From the NCBI RefSeq assembly GCF_900112195.1, contig NZ_FOKR01000003.1:17124-81123 (forward strand): a DNA stretch of 64,000 nt, written 5' to 3'. Position numbers and translations under genes: made by a program. Below are positions 17,087 to 25,968 of this stretch, piece after piece. Every line of letters begins with the position of its first letter. The stretch's first letter is position 1. This stretch comes from Butyrivibrio sp. YAB3001 (lineage in GTDB: Bacteria > Bacillota > Clostridia > Lachnospirales > Lachnospiraceae). The notes under the pieces were generated by a model, which worked only from the letters and a program-made list of their open reading frames with translations, did not search any database and was not told the origin of the DNA.

Positions 17087-17428
17087 ATGAAAACAACAAA
17101 AGATCAGATCTGGGTACATGGAATAGAAATCGACAAAACACCTGCAGGAGACGGTGTCGAAAGAATAGTAAAGAGCTATACTGATGAGCTCATGGTTGTA
17201 GAAAACCATTTTAAAAAAGGTGCTGTCGGCGCGCTTCACAGCCACCCTCATACCCAGATTACGTATGTTGTAAGCGGCAAGTTTGAGTTCAGTATCGGTG
17301 ATGAAAAAAGAATAGTTGAAGCAAGTGATACCATGCTAAAAAAAGACGGCATAATCCATGGTTGCACCTGTCTTGAAGAAGGAATACTTTTGGATATCTT
17401 TTCACCGATGCGTGAGGATTTTGTATGA
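17087..17428 (+). CDS. kdgF: KdgF-like cupin (unsaturated uronate linearisation)
   Basis: A 113-residue single-domain cupin. I chose the ATG at 17087 with GGAGG 5 bp upstream over an in-frame ATG at 17075 that overlaps the ribosome site. The metal-binding motif is visible as His51, His53, Gln57 (HSHPHTQ), with His91 in the second cupin motif. KdgF proteins convert 4,5-unsaturated uronates from pectin or alginate lyase action to linear keto acids. It is divergent from the TRAP operon, which supports a uronate substrate for the transporter. Other small cupins look similar, so the exact reaction is inferred. Confidence 0.75.
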   Translation: MKTTKDQIWVHGIEIDKTPAGDGVERIVKSYTDELMVVENHFKKGAVGALHSHPHTQITYVVSGKFEFSIGDEKRIVEASDTMLKKDGIIHGCTCLEEGILLDIFSPMREDFV

Positions 17429-17442
17429 GACAGCATAAACTT

Positions 17443-17461
17443 AAGTAGCAAATTACATTAT
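17443..17461 (+). repeat. 19-bp repeat, copy 1
   Basis: A 19-bp sequence beginning AAGTAGCAAATTAC just after the KdgF gene recurs exactly at 62225-62243, also between a gene end and a terminator. Origin unknown. Confidence 0.5.
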
Positions 17462-17472
17462 TAGAGACAGCA

Positions 17473-17513
17473 AAAAGAGGAAACAGCATACTTACATGCC
17501 GTTTCCTCTTTTA
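17473..17513. terminator. Terminator between KdgF and the ABC exporter
   Basis: AAAAGAGGAAAC pairs with GTTTCCTCTTTT across a ~16-nt loop. The flanking A and T runs fit a bidirectional terminator for the convergent genes. Confidence 0.85.
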
Positions 17514-17529
17514 TTCTTTCATATATTCT

Positions 17530-19467
17530 TTATGCTGTAACACCTTCTTCTTTCATTCCGGTGTACAGGTGATAATATCTCTGTTTCTTAGCTATAAGCT
17601 CATCATGTGTTCCCTGCTCAACAATTCTGCCCTGCTCAAGAACAATGATACAGTCACTGTTTCTTACAGTTGAAAGTCTGTGAGCAATTACAAAAGTAGT
17701 TCTTCCCTTCATCAGTCTGTCCATACCATCCTGAACAATCTTCTCAGTTCTGGTATCGATTGAAGATGTAGCCTCATCAAGAATAAGAACCGGCGGATCT
17801 GCTATGGCTGCACGGGCAATTGCAAGAAGCTGCCTCTGACCCTGTGACAGGTTAGCCCCATCTCCTGTAAGCATTGTATCATAGCCATCAGGAAGTCTCT
17901 TGATAAAGCTGTGGGCATTTGCAAGCTTTGCTGCAGCGATTACTTCTTCATCAGTAGCTCCGAGTTTACCATATCTGATATTGTCCTTAACAGTTCCTGT
18001 AAAAAGATGTGTATCCTGAAGAACAATACCAAGTGAACGCCTTAAGTCTGCCTTCTTTATCTTATTGATATTGATGTTATCATAGCGGATCTTACCATCC
18101 TGAATATCATAAAATCTGTTGATCAGGTTTGTAATAGTTGTCTTACCTGCACCTGTAGAGCCTACAAATGCTATCTTCTGTCCTGGAAGCGCATGAAGCA
18201 CAATATCATGCAGAACCATCTTTTCATCTGTATATCCAAAGTCTACGCCATTAAAGGTAACATCGCCCTCCATCGGCTGATAAGTTGTAGTATCGCTGGC
18301 TTTGTGATAGTGCTTCCAAGCCCAGTGACCTGTGTGATGATCAGCTTCAACAACCTCACCGTTCTTTTCCTCAGCATCAACAAGCATTACATATCCGTCA
18401 TCTGTCTCTGGCTTTTCATCCAAAAGCTTAAAGATACGCTCTGCTCCTGCCAGGGCCATGATGATTGAGTTAAGTGTCATACTTACCTGGTTGATAGGCA
18501 TACTAAAGCTCTTATTAAATGTAAGGAAACTTGCAAGTGCTCCAACTGTAAATCCAACAGCCAAATTATCTGAAAGAGCAATTGCACCACCTATCATCGC
18601 GCACAGAACGTAGCTCGTATTACCAAGCTGTGCATTGATAGGTCCAAGTGCGCCTGAATAAGCATTTGCCTTGAAAGAGCTCTGGAACAGTTCCTCATTA
18701 AGCTCATCAAACCTCTTGATGCTCTCCTGCTCGTGGTTAAATACCTTTACAACCTTCTGGCCTGTCATCATCTCTTCAATATAACCATTCAGCGCACCGA
18801 TATTTTTCTGCTGAGCCACAAAGTTTTTTCCTGAAGACTTTGTAGCCTTAGCTGAACAGAACAGCATAACACCTACCATCAAAAGAGTTACGATAGAAAG
18901 TGGAATACTCAAAACCAGCATGGATGCCAGAACGCTCACAATTGTTATTGCAGAATTAAGAAGCTGTGGCATACTCTGGCTTATCATCTGACGAAGAGTA
19001 TCAATATCATTAGTGTAGATAGACATTATGTCGCCATGAGCATTTGTATCAAAATACTTGATTGGAAGACTTTCCATGTGCTCAAAGAGTTCTTCACGGA
19101 GTCTTTTAAGTGTTCCCTGGTTTATATAGATCATTGTCCAGGACTGTATAAATGCTGCAATAACACCGATTGCATAGAAACATGCAACCCTCGCCATTGC
19201 TCCAAGAAGCGGACCATAATCACTGCTGTGACTATCAAGCATGGGCTGTATATATGAATCAATAAGTGTCTTTGTAAAAAGAGTTCCCTGAACACTTGAA
19301 AAAACAGTTACTACGATACAAACTGCCACAATGATCATATGTACAGGATAAAACTTAAAGACATAGCCCATTATTCGTTTAAAAAGTTTCCCCGGATTTT
19401 CAACCTTGGGTCTTGGCATTCCGCGTCTGTTACCGCCTCTGCCTTTTATTTCCTTGACTTCTGCCAT
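17530..19467 (-). CDS. ABC exporter half-transporter, catalytically canonical subunit
   Basis: A 645-residue fused permease/ATPase of the multidrug ABC exporter type. Six membrane helices occupy about residues 35-345. The ATPase has Walker A GSTGAGKTT, Q-loop, signature LSQGQRQ, Walker B LILDEATSS with the catalytic Glu, and H-loop IAHRLSTV, all intact. A charged insert of about 40 residues separates the permease and ATPase domains. It follows a second half-transporter by 28 bp. The pair probably forms a heterodimer in which this subunit carries the active consensus hydrolysis residues. Confidence 0.95.
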   Translation of the reverse strand: MAEVKEIKGRGGNRRGMPRPKVENPGKLFKRIMGYVFKFYPVHMIIVAVCIVVTVFSSVQGTLFTKTLIDSYIQPMLDSHSSDYGPLLGAMARVACFYAIGVIAAFIQSWTMIYINQGTLKRLREELFEHMESLPIKYFDTNAHGDIMSIYTNDIDTLRQMISQSMPQLLNSAITIVSVLASMLVLSIPLSIVTLLMVGVMLFCSAKATKSSGKNFVAQQKNIGALNGYIEEMMTGQKVVKVFNHEQESIKRFDELNEELFQSSFKANAYSGALGPINAQLGNTSYVLCAMIGGAIALSDNLAVGFTVGALASFLTFNKSFSMPINQVSMTLNSIIMALAGAERIFKLLDEKPETDDGYVMLVDAEEKNGEVVEADHHTGHWAWKHYHKASDTTTYQPMEGDVTFNGVDFGYTDEKMVLHDIVLHALPGQKIAFVGSTGAGKTTITNLINRFYDIQDGKIRYDNININKIKKADLRRSLGIVLQDTHLFTGTVKDNIRYGKLGATDEEVIAAAKLANAHSFIKRLPDGYDTMLTGDGANLSQGQRQLLAIARAAIADPPVLILDEATSSIDTRTEKIVQDGMDRLMKGRTTFVIAHRLSTVRNSDCIIVLEQGRIVEQGTHDELIAKKQRYYHLYTGMKEEGVTA

Positions 19468-19495
19468 TTCTTTTTTCTCCTATTATTCTCTATAC

Positions 19496-21244
19496 TCAGC
19501 CTGCCTGGTCAAAGTCAGCATCACCGCTTGCGCCGGTCTGTGACTCATATACTTCACGATAAATATCATTAGTCTTAAGCAGTTCCTCGTGACTTCCGAA
19601 TCCATTAACTTTACCATCGTCCATAACTACGATTCTGTCACATCCCTGAACAGAACTGATTCGCTGAGCAATGATAAGCTTTGTTGTTCCGGGAATTTCC
19701 TCAGCAAAGGCTTTTCTTATCTTAGCATCTGTTGAAGTGTCAACAGCGCTTGTTGAATCATCCAGGATCAGGATCTTAGGCTTTTTAAGGAGTGCTCTTG
19801 CAATACAAAGTCTCTGTCTCTGACCTCCGGAAACGTTTGTGCCGCCCTGCTCAATCTCTGTATTGTAACCATTTGGCATTTTTTCGATAAATTCATCTGC
19901 GCAGGCCATTCTGCATGCTCTCTTACAATCTTCTTCAGTTGCATTCTTATCGCCCCAACGAAGATTATCAAGTATTGAACCTGAGAAAAGAACATTTTTC
20001 TGAAGAACTACAGAAACCTGATCTCTTAAAGTTTCCAGATCATAATCTCTTACGTCAACTCCGCCGACCATAACTTTACCACCGGTAACATCATAAAGTC
20101 TGCTTATCAGATTTACCAAAGAAGACTTGGCTGAACCGGTTCCACCGATGATTCCAATTGTTTCTCCGGACTTGATTTCAAGATTTATATCCTTAAGAAC
20201 AGGTTCTTCGCTTGTCTGGTTATAGGCAAATTCCACATGTTCAAAAGTAATGCTTCCATCCTTAACTTCTTTAACAGGATTTTCTTTATTCTTAATAGAT
20301 GTGTCTTCCTCGATAACCTCAGCAATACGCTTTGCGCTTGCAGATGCCATTGTCATCATAACAAAGATCATTCCCAGCATCATAAGGTTCATAAGGATTG
20401 ACATACAGTAAGTCAAAAGGCTCATAAGATTACCTGTAGTAAGCTCGCCGCCAACTATCATGTGCGCACCAAACCAGCTCATCAAAAGGATACACGCATA
20501 TACAGTTGCAGACATTACAGGGCTCATGAAAACAAGGTTTCTCTCAGCCTTTACGAACATGTTATAAATGTTCATGGCAGCTTTTTTGAACTTGTCATTT
20601 TCATAATCTTCACGGACATATGCCTTTACAACTCGAATAGCAGAAACATTTTCCTGAACACTTTCATTGAGTTCATCATACTTTTCAAATACCTGTTTAA
20701 AGTACCTGGTTGCTCTGTTCATGATAAAGAAAATGAAGCTTCCAAGGAAAAGAACTGCCACAAGATAAATGCTTGAAAGTCTTGCGCTTATGGTAAATGC
20801 TGCTACCATAGCTATAACAAGTGATGCAGGCGCTCTCATTGCCATTCTCAGGATCATCATATATGCATTCTGAAGGTTGGTAACATCAGTTGTAAGTCTT
20901 GTTACAAGACCTGATGTTGAGAACTTATCAATATTGGCAAAAGAAAATGTCTGAATGTTATCAAACATTGCTTTTCTAAGATTTTTTGCAAAACCTGCTG
21001 ATGCATTTGCGCCAAAATACGCACCGCCAAGTCCTGCCAGGAGTCCAAGGATGGCAATTACCACCATCAGTCCTCCGGTTTTAAAAATCACGCCCATATT
21101 ATTTCCGTAAATACCATCGTCAACAATCTTTGCCATAAGAATAGGGATTACCATTTCACAGATAACCTCACCTATCATACAAAGAGGAGTAAGTATGGAC
21201 GGGAGCTTGTACTCCTTAATCTGTTTCATTAATGTCTTGATCAT
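19496..21244 (-). CDS. ABC exporter half-transporter, degenerate ATP-site subunit
   Basis: A 582-residue permease/ATPase. I chose the ATG at 21244, after GGGAG, giving MIKTLMKQIKEYKL at the N-terminus. Six membrane helices are followed by an ATPase with Walker A GGTGSAKSS (Ala where Gly is usual), signature VSGGQRQ, Walker B LILDDSTSA (Asp replaces the catalytic Glu) and Gln in place of the H-loop His (IAQRISSV). Such changes mark the degenerate-site partner of heterodimeric exporters. It lies between marR and the canonical subunit. Confidence 0.94.
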   Translation of the reverse strand: MIKTLMKQIKEYKLPSILTPLCMIGEVICEMVIPILMAKIVDDGIYGNNMGVIFKTGGLMVVIAILGLLAGLGGAYFGANASAGFAKNLRKAMFDNIQTFSFANIDKFSTSGLVTRLTTDVTNLQNAYMMILRMAMRAPASLVIAMVAAFTISARLSSIYLVAVLFLGSFIFFIMNRATRYFKQVFEKYDELNESVQENVSAIRVVKAYVREDYENDKFKKAAMNIYNMFVKAERNLVFMSPVMSATVYACILLMSWFGAHMIVGGELTTGNLMSLLTYCMSILMNLMMLGMIFVMMTMASASAKRIAEVIEEDTSIKNKENPVKEVKDGSITFEHVEFAYNQTSEEPVLKDINLEIKSGETIGIIGGTGSAKSSLVNLISRLYDVTGGKVMVGGVDVRDYDLETLRDQVSVVLQKNVLFSGSILDNLRWGDKNATEEDCKRACRMACADEFIEKMPNGYNTEIEQGGTNVSGGQRQRLCIARALLKKPKILILDDSTSAVDTSTDAKIRKAFAEEIPGTTKLIIAQRISSVQGCDRIVVMDDGKVNGFGSHEELLKTNDIYREVYESQTGASGDADFDQAG

Positions 21245-21312
21245 AAATAAAATTTCTCCCTTGTAATTTGTTAAAGAAACTCTTTTATACATAAAAAAAA
21301 CTAATTGAAAAA

Positions 21313-21780
21313 CTACATTTTTTCCATGTTATCCACCACTCTGTCCAAAAGTTTCCGAAGCTGCATTTTTTCTTCTTTCGTAAAGCCGTCTACCATATAC
21401 TCATCGGTATGTCTCCTAGTTTTCCGGTCCTTTTCTATAAAAGCTTCTCCTTTTGAAGTAAGAGTGATATTTCTGTACTTCCTGTTATCAGGGTCAACCA
21501 CAACCTTTAACATTTCCTTCTCTTCAAGCCTTTTTAGCAGACCTATTGTAGTCGGATGCTTGATACGAAGCGCATCTGAGATATCCTTCTGCGTAACCTT
21601 ACAGTCTCTGTGCTCCCAAAGGTAATGCAAAAGAATAAGTTGAGAAAAAGTGATATCTTCCTCTTTAAGACGTCTGTTTAACAGTGCAACAAAAGATTCA
21701 TGAATGCACTTAAACTTGAAGCTGATAGGCTCATGTTCACGATCGCGGAAAAATTCCCTTTCTTCCTTGTCTCGATTCAT
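21313..21780 (-). CDS. MarR-family transcriptional regulator
   Basis: A 155-residue winged-helix repressor. I chose the ATG at 21780 with GAGGTG upstream over a longer reading from 21819 that would overlap the -10 region. The DNA-binding part reads VTQKDISDALRIKHPTTIGLLKRLEEKEM with wing DPDNRKY, typical of MarR. It heads the operon with the two ABC exporter genes and probably represses it in the absence of an inducing compound. Confidence 0.92.
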   Translation of the reverse strand: MNRDKEEREFFRDREHEPISFKFKCIHESFVALLNRRLKEEDITFSQLILLHYLWEHRDCKVTQKDISDALRIKHPTTIGLLKRLEEKEMLKVVVDPDNRKYRNITLTSKGEAFIEKDRKTRRHTDEYMVDGFTKEEKMQLRKLLDRVVDNMEKM

Positions 21781-21800
21781 CTTCACCTCTCTTTTCCTTT

Positions 21801-21853
21801 CACATGTAGCTAAGTACATATTACATAATACGTAGCTTACTACATATTGTCAA
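21801..21853 (-). promoter_or_regulatory. MarR/ABC promoter with repeat operator
   Basis: The minus strand has TTGACA (21853-21848), exactly 17 bp, then TATTAT (21830-21825), close to consensus. The spacer and region just downstream contain the related units TAGTAAGCTACGTA and TACTTAGCTACATG, a candidate MarR operator overlapping the promoter. Confidence 0.75.
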
Positions 21854-21920
21854 CTCATATATTGCTATTTAAAAAATTTTAAGGAATAGTTTAGAAACTT
21901 TAACAAATAGAATTGTAATT

Positions 21921-21954
21921 AAAAAGAAAAAGCCCTCCTGAAAATCGGAGGGCT
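21921..21954 (-). terminator. Terminator after the 99-aa gene
   Basis: AGCCCTCC (21931-21938) pairs with GGAGGGCT (21947-21954) across 8 nt. On the minus strand the hairpin is followed by TTTTTC and further T residues. Confidence 0.85.
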
Positions 21955-21997
21955 GAAAATGCAAAACGAACACATATAAACATCATAATAATCAGTA

Positions 21998-22297
21998 TCA
22001 AAAAGCTTTGATTGTAATTTTCTGAGGCTGAACCTGTCTGGCTTCTCCCTTTCTTCCCCGGCTCACAATAGTTTCACCAAGGCTTATCATCTGTGCCTTC
22101 GCAGCCATAGCCTTCATGATCTGTTTGGCAGCATCCTCGTAATCTTCAACTGCCATGGGAATAACATAGTCGTGGTTTAAATGCTCAGTAGAAAGAATTG
22201 CTGCACGATACCTTGATTCATAACGGATTCCATAAAAAGTACAAATCTCAGTATTGAGCATCCCGTTACTATCTGCGCATTGCATTGCGATATACAT
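21998..22297 (-). CDS. Small conserved-type protein, unknown function
   Basis: A 99-residue soluble protein from the ATG at 22297, which has AGAGGTGG upstream. The sequence begins MYIAMQCADSNGMLN and has a central region of alternating hydrophobic residues, then an Ala-rich helix and a basic tail. No family was recognised. It lies 88 bp downstream of the 68-aa gene with a FliM-like C-terminal peptide, and an inverted-repeat hairpin lies between them. Confidence 0.65.
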   Translation of the reverse strand: MYIAMQCADSNGMLNTEICTFYGIRYESRYRAAILSTEHLNHDYVIPMAVEDYEDAAKQIMKAMAAKAQMISLGETIVSRGRKGEARQVQPQKITIKAF

Positions 22298-22330
22298 AAC
22301 ATCCACCTCTCTATAAATGATTATATATAA

Positions 22331-22369
22331 TGATGTCACGGATTGTTCAAACTTTCGACTTTGACATCA
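22331..22369. repeat. TGATGTCA hairpin repeat, copy 2
   Basis: TGATGTCA (22331-22338) pairs with TGACATCA (22362-22369). Arms and part of the loop match the copy at 15694-15729, so this is a dispersed palindromic repeat. Confidence 0.55.
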
Positions 22370-22385
22370 TATTATAATTCTATGC

Positions 22386-22592
22386 TTAATTCCCCATAGA
22401 TGCAATCAGTGCATCAATTTCTGCCTGAGATAACATTTTCCCGGGATCTGAAGCAACCGGAGCCGCAGGTGCAGCTGCTGCAACAGGTGACTGTACCTTG
22501 GTGGTAAAACTAAAGCTACCTGGCTGTGGTGAACTTCCCATTATGCTGGCTAAAAGCGCCTGCTGTTCAGCGTTAAGTACGTTAGCATCCAT
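22386..22592 (-). CDS. 68-aa protein with a FliM-like (EIDAL) C-terminal peptide
   Basis: A 68-residue protein: a short helical N-terminus (LNAEQQALLASIMG), an Ala/Pro/Val-rich flexible middle, and a C-terminus LSQAEIDALIASMGN. That tail closely resembles the N-terminal LSQxEIDALL segment by which FliM and FliY bind phosphorylated CheY. No switch domain is present. It may be a stand-alone adaptor peptide for CheY-like receivers (inference). The next gene downstream is a 99-aa protein of unknown function. Confidence 0.65.
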   Translation of the reverse strand: MDANVLNAEQQALLASIMGSSPQPGSFSFTTKVQSPVAAAAPAAPVASDPGKMLSQAEIDALIASMGN

Positions 22593-22771
22593 AATCTCAC
22601 TACCCTTTCAACATCCGTGTCAATACAGTAACATAAGATTATTCTAATCATAGCCCTAAAATAAAGTCAAATAATCTTTTTATAAACAATTCATCGTATT
22701 AATAAACTTGAATTGTAATAAATTAAGCAATACATATTGTCTTCATATACTATATCGGATAAATTGAGGAT

Positions 22772-23413
22772 TTAATTAACCTTACCTTTTCCTGTCTTAC
22801 AGATATCATTTAGACAGCAATGCTCGCAGTCAGGTCTCCTTGCAACACATACCGCGCGACCATGGTCAACAAAACGATGACAAAGCCCATTTCCTTCTTC
22901 GGGTGGAATTATCTTCCAGAGCTCTTTTTCAACTTTGAAAGGTTCCTTTATATCATCAACAAGACCAATGAGATTACATAGCCTTATGCAGTGAGTATCA
23001 GTAACTATAGCAGGTTTACCATAGACATCTCCAAGAACGAGGTTTGCGCTTTTCCTTCCAACCCCAGGAAGTTTTAACAGTTCTTCCATGGTGTCAGGCA
23101 CTACGCAGTCATATTCATCTCTTAACATCTTCATACATGCAGAAATATCCCTTGCCTTAGAATTTCCCAGTCCACATGGCCGCACAATCTCTTCAATCTT
23201 TTCTACGGGCGCATCTGCCAGCGCTTCCACCGTCGGATACTTCTCATATAATAAAGGCGTGATCATATCAACTCTTTTATCTGTACACTGAGCTGCCAAT
23301 CTGACACTTACCAAAAGCTGCCATGCTTTGTCATATGCAAGCGTGCACTCAGAATCAGGATATTCTTTTTTTAATCTGTCGATCACTTCAAGAGCAAGTT
23401 TTTTCTTGGTCAT
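22772..23413 (-). CDS. nth: Endonuclease III (DNA glycosylase/AP lyase)
   Basis: A 213-residue base-excision repair enzyme removing oxidised pyrimidines. The helix-hairpin-helix reads LPGVGRKSA, the catalytic Lys is in that motif (GRKSA) and the catalytic Asp is in VTDTHC. The C-terminal 4Fe-4S loop has the spacing Cys-X6-Cys-X2-Cys-X5-Cys. Length and motifs are normal. It lies downstream of the kinase and small membrane protein genes with a 126-bp gap and is probably functionally unrelated to them. Confidence 0.96.
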   Translation of the reverse strand: MTKKKLALEVIDRLKKEYPDSECTLAYDKAWQLLVSVRLAAQCTDKRVDMITPLLYEKYPTVEALADAPVEKIEEIVRPCGLGNSKARDISACMKMLRDEYDCVVPDTMEELLKLPGVGRKSANLVLGDVYGKPAIVTDTHCIRLCNLIGLVDDIKEPFKVEKELWKIIPPEEGNGLCHRFVDHGRAVCVARRPDCEHCCLNDICKTGKGKVN

Positions 23414-23539
23414 GTAATAGTTTGTCTCCTAAATTGTAATAATGAAGCCGCAAAAATATATCATTTGCTAAGCCAATTTAACAATCACCTTTTTTAAAGT
23501 AACACATTCTCTTCATAAGAGACAATATCAAAGACCAAT

Positions 23540-23671
23540 CTACTTGTATTCTTGTTCGATTTCCATTTTCTTCTTTTCACGGCGCCTTTTAATTGTTACT
23601 CCATCATATATAAATAGAATAAAACCAATTACAGTAAACGCAATTCCTATATATATTTTTAAATCACTCAT
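23540..23671 (-). CDS. 43-aa single-pass membrane protein
   Basis: A short reading frame beginning MSDLKIYIGIAFTVIGFILF and ending in a highly charged tail (KRRREKKKMEIEQEYK). One membrane helix (residues 5-23) is followed by a basic cytoplasmic segment. It starts 16 bp after the kinase stop, so it is likely co-transcribed with the kinase at the end of the secretion locus. The ribosome site (GGGA) is weak. No family was recognised. Confidence 0.55.
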   Translation of the reverse strand: MSDLKIYIGIAFTVIGFILFIYDGVTIKRRREKKKMEIEQEYK

Positions 23672-23687
23672 ACGCAATTCCCAATAT

Positions 23688-25916
23688 TCACTCTATCCAT
23701 CCATTCTCTACAGCTTCGCTATACATCGCATCCAAATAGTCCATTTCTAAATCTCCTCCGATTTTTTTACTATTCTTGTACTTTGTTTTTGCCGTTTCGT
23801 AGCAGTATGCAAAAAAAGAATACTCTCTTTCGTTTACTTCTTTATTCTTCTGGACATCCACCTCAAGATATGCCATTCGTTTATATGCCACATAATTGTC
23901 AGGATACTCATTCATCAGTTTCTCAAGAATTTCTTTTGCCTTATTATAATCGGCTTTTTGTTCATATAAAAAAGCAAGATTTACATAATTTGTGTAATCC
24001 TTCCACCCCCTACTTATAGATTTTTCCAACAACTCAATACCCTTTTCTGCAAAAACAGAATCTTGCGTTAGCTGGTATAAGTCCACATAGTTTTGAATCT
24101 GTGACTGAACAACTTGAAGTTGATAGTCTCCAGGAAGATTATTCATGGCTTTATTTAAAACGCTTACAGCTTCATTTAACGAGGTCTCATTTTTATTTTC
24201 TGTAATGATTAGCTCATTAAGCCCCAAATATGCCCTTAGCAGAACATCATAATCACCTGTAAGTAAAGCTTTTTCTATACAGGACTCATAATTCTTTTTC
24301 GCATCTGAGTAATTATTTTGAGCCAGATTAACTTCTCCCGCCATAAGATCCATATCAGCTCCGGACACACTTTTTTCTTCTGCTTCCGAAAGAATTTCTT
24401 TTGCCTTTGCAAGCTTTCCTATGACAAGATATGTTTCTGCCAACTCACGATAGCAACTTGCATTTGTATATCCCTTAGAAATCGCTTTTTCCATAGACTC
24501 TATTGCAGACTCATAATCAGGTTCTTCACAGTTTTTAAGACTACTTCCATAAATATAGTATGCCGTTTCTAAATCAGTCTGCACTGATAAGACCGGATCA
24601 TCTAAAACATTTTCCTCGAGATATTCTATCGCAGCATCATAATTCTTCTGCGTATAAAGAAAAATCGCCTTATTCAGGTACACATCCAACTGTTTATTAT
24701 TTATCTTAACACACTCATCATACAGTTCATCAAACTCTTGAGAACTGATTTCATCGCCGTTCTGAGCCTTTCTTATCATTTCCGTCATCAACTCGATATT
24801 TCTATCATAAGTAGACAGATTATCCATCTTCCGAGAGTTAATCCCATTAAAAATCAAGGCAACACCTACGCTCATCATAAATATTGCAACGCAGAAAAGA
24901 AGATTCTGCTGCCGTATTAGTTTCTTATATCTATTATCAAGTTTATGTATTTCATTTAACGCTTTTAAAACATCCGAAGAACTCTGAAATCTTTTATCAG
25001 GTTTCTGTTCCATCGCATGTTCCAAAATATAGCTAAATCCTTCTGATATTTTCGGATCAATAGAATTTGCTGGCGGTATTCTTCCTTCTTTTACCTTAGG
25101 CCTTACGCCAGTAAGAATATGATATATAGAAGCTGCTGCGCTATAAATATCGGCCCTTTCATCTATATAAAAATCTTGTTTATGATCTGTATTTACATTT
25201 TCGTATCGAAGCTCATCTTTGTCTAAAAAAGCTTCCTCTACAAGAGAAGTTTTTTCATAATCATCGTTGTTTTCTGCTTCTGCTGATATAATCTCAGTTT
25301 TTTCATATTCAAAATTCTCATCACTCTGTTTTGTTTTCTGTTCGCGTTTTCTTTTAAAACCTTCTACCTGCTCCGGTGCTGAGTAGTCATAGGAAAAGCC
25401 ATCAATAACAGCTCCCTCACCATCAGCAATTCCAGAAATATTAAAATCAATAAGACAAATATTGTCTTCAGGAGTAAGCATGATATTATCCGGCTTAATA
25501 TCACCATGAATTATCTTTGGCTTCCGAGAATGAATATATTCAAGAGTTTCAAATAACTGTCTTGCATATTTAAGCGCTTCTTTTTGCGAAAAACGCCTTC
25601 CGGTATCCATCAGTTTCTTGAACGTTGTCCCCGGAATATAGTCCATAACAGTGTATATACCATCATCAAGCTCAACAAAATCAAGAACCTGCGGAATATA
25701 CGAATGTCTAAGATTTTTTAAGGCATCAGTTTCAGTCCTCTTATTCAGGACCTCTGCTGCCTTTTCGTTCATCTTCTTAAGCACAACGTCTTTACGCAGA
25801 TTCTTGTGATATGCTTTGTAAACTGTTCCTCCTGAGCCTTCTCCTAATTGCTCCTTTATCTCATAGGTCTCAAGGAATGATTTTTTCTTATCATTTGAAT
25901 TCAAAGTCGTCTCCAT
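23688..25916 (-). CDS. Membrane Ser/Thr protein kinase with extracytoplasmic TPR domain
   Basis: A 742-residue PknB-type kinase. The glycine loop is LGEGSGGTVYKA (residues 24-35), the ATP Lys is probably Lys47, the catalytic loop is HGDIKPDN (137-144), and DFN replaces DFG (157-159). An acidic insert of about 65 residues (~186-251) sits just after the APEQ motif and contains two similar Thr motifs, YEKTEI and YEKTSL (Thr207, Thr223). One membrane helix at ~339-357 is followed by about 380 residues of TPR repeats, presumably outside. It probably phosphorylates FHA-partner proteins of the T7SS locus. Its kinase/TM/helical layout recalls EssB, which however is a pseudokinase. Confidence 0.9.
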   Translation of the reverse strand: METTLNSNDKKKSFLETYEIKEQLGEGSGGTVYKAYHKNLRKDVVLKKMNEKAAEVLNKRTETDALKNLRHSYIPQVLDFVELDDGIYTVMDYIPGTTFKKLMDTGRRFSQKEALKYARQLFETLEYIHSRKPKIIHGDIKPDNIMLTPEDNICLIDFNISGIADGEGAVIDGFSYDYSAPEQVEGFKRKREQKTKQSDENFEYEKTEIISAEAENNDDYEKTSLVEEAFLDKDELRYENVNTDHKQDFYIDERADIYSAAASIYHILTGVRPKVKEGRIPPANSIDPKISEGFSYILEHAMEQKPDKRFQSSSDVLKALNEIHKLDNRYKKLIRQQNLLFCVAIFMMSVGVALIFNGINSRKMDNLSTYDRNIELMTEMIRKAQNGDEISSQEFDELYDECVKINNKQLDVYLNKAIFLYTQKNYDAAIEYLEENVLDDPVLSVQTDLETAYYIYGSSLKNCEEPDYESAIESMEKAISKGYTNASCYRELAETYLVIGKLAKAKEILSEAEEKSVSGADMDLMAGEVNLAQNNYSDAKKNYESCIEKALLTGDYDVLLRAYLGLNELIITENKNETSLNEAVSVLNKAMNNLPGDYQLQVVQSQIQNYVDLYQLTQDSVFAEKGIELLEKSISRGWKDYTNYVNLAFLYEQKADYNKAKEILEKLMNEYPDNYVAYKRMAYLEVDVQKNKEVNEREYSFFAYCYETAKTKYKNSKKIGGDLEMDYLDAMYSEAVENGWIE

Positions 25917-25968
25917 GGGGAATATAGTCTTAGTAGATTTATGCTATGGTTAAAAAAAATAAATGTTA

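Noticed and set aside
21837..21900. Second promoter for a gene facing right of marR
   Set aside because: No plus-strand gene follows. The AT-rich stretch is explained by the MarR promoter region.
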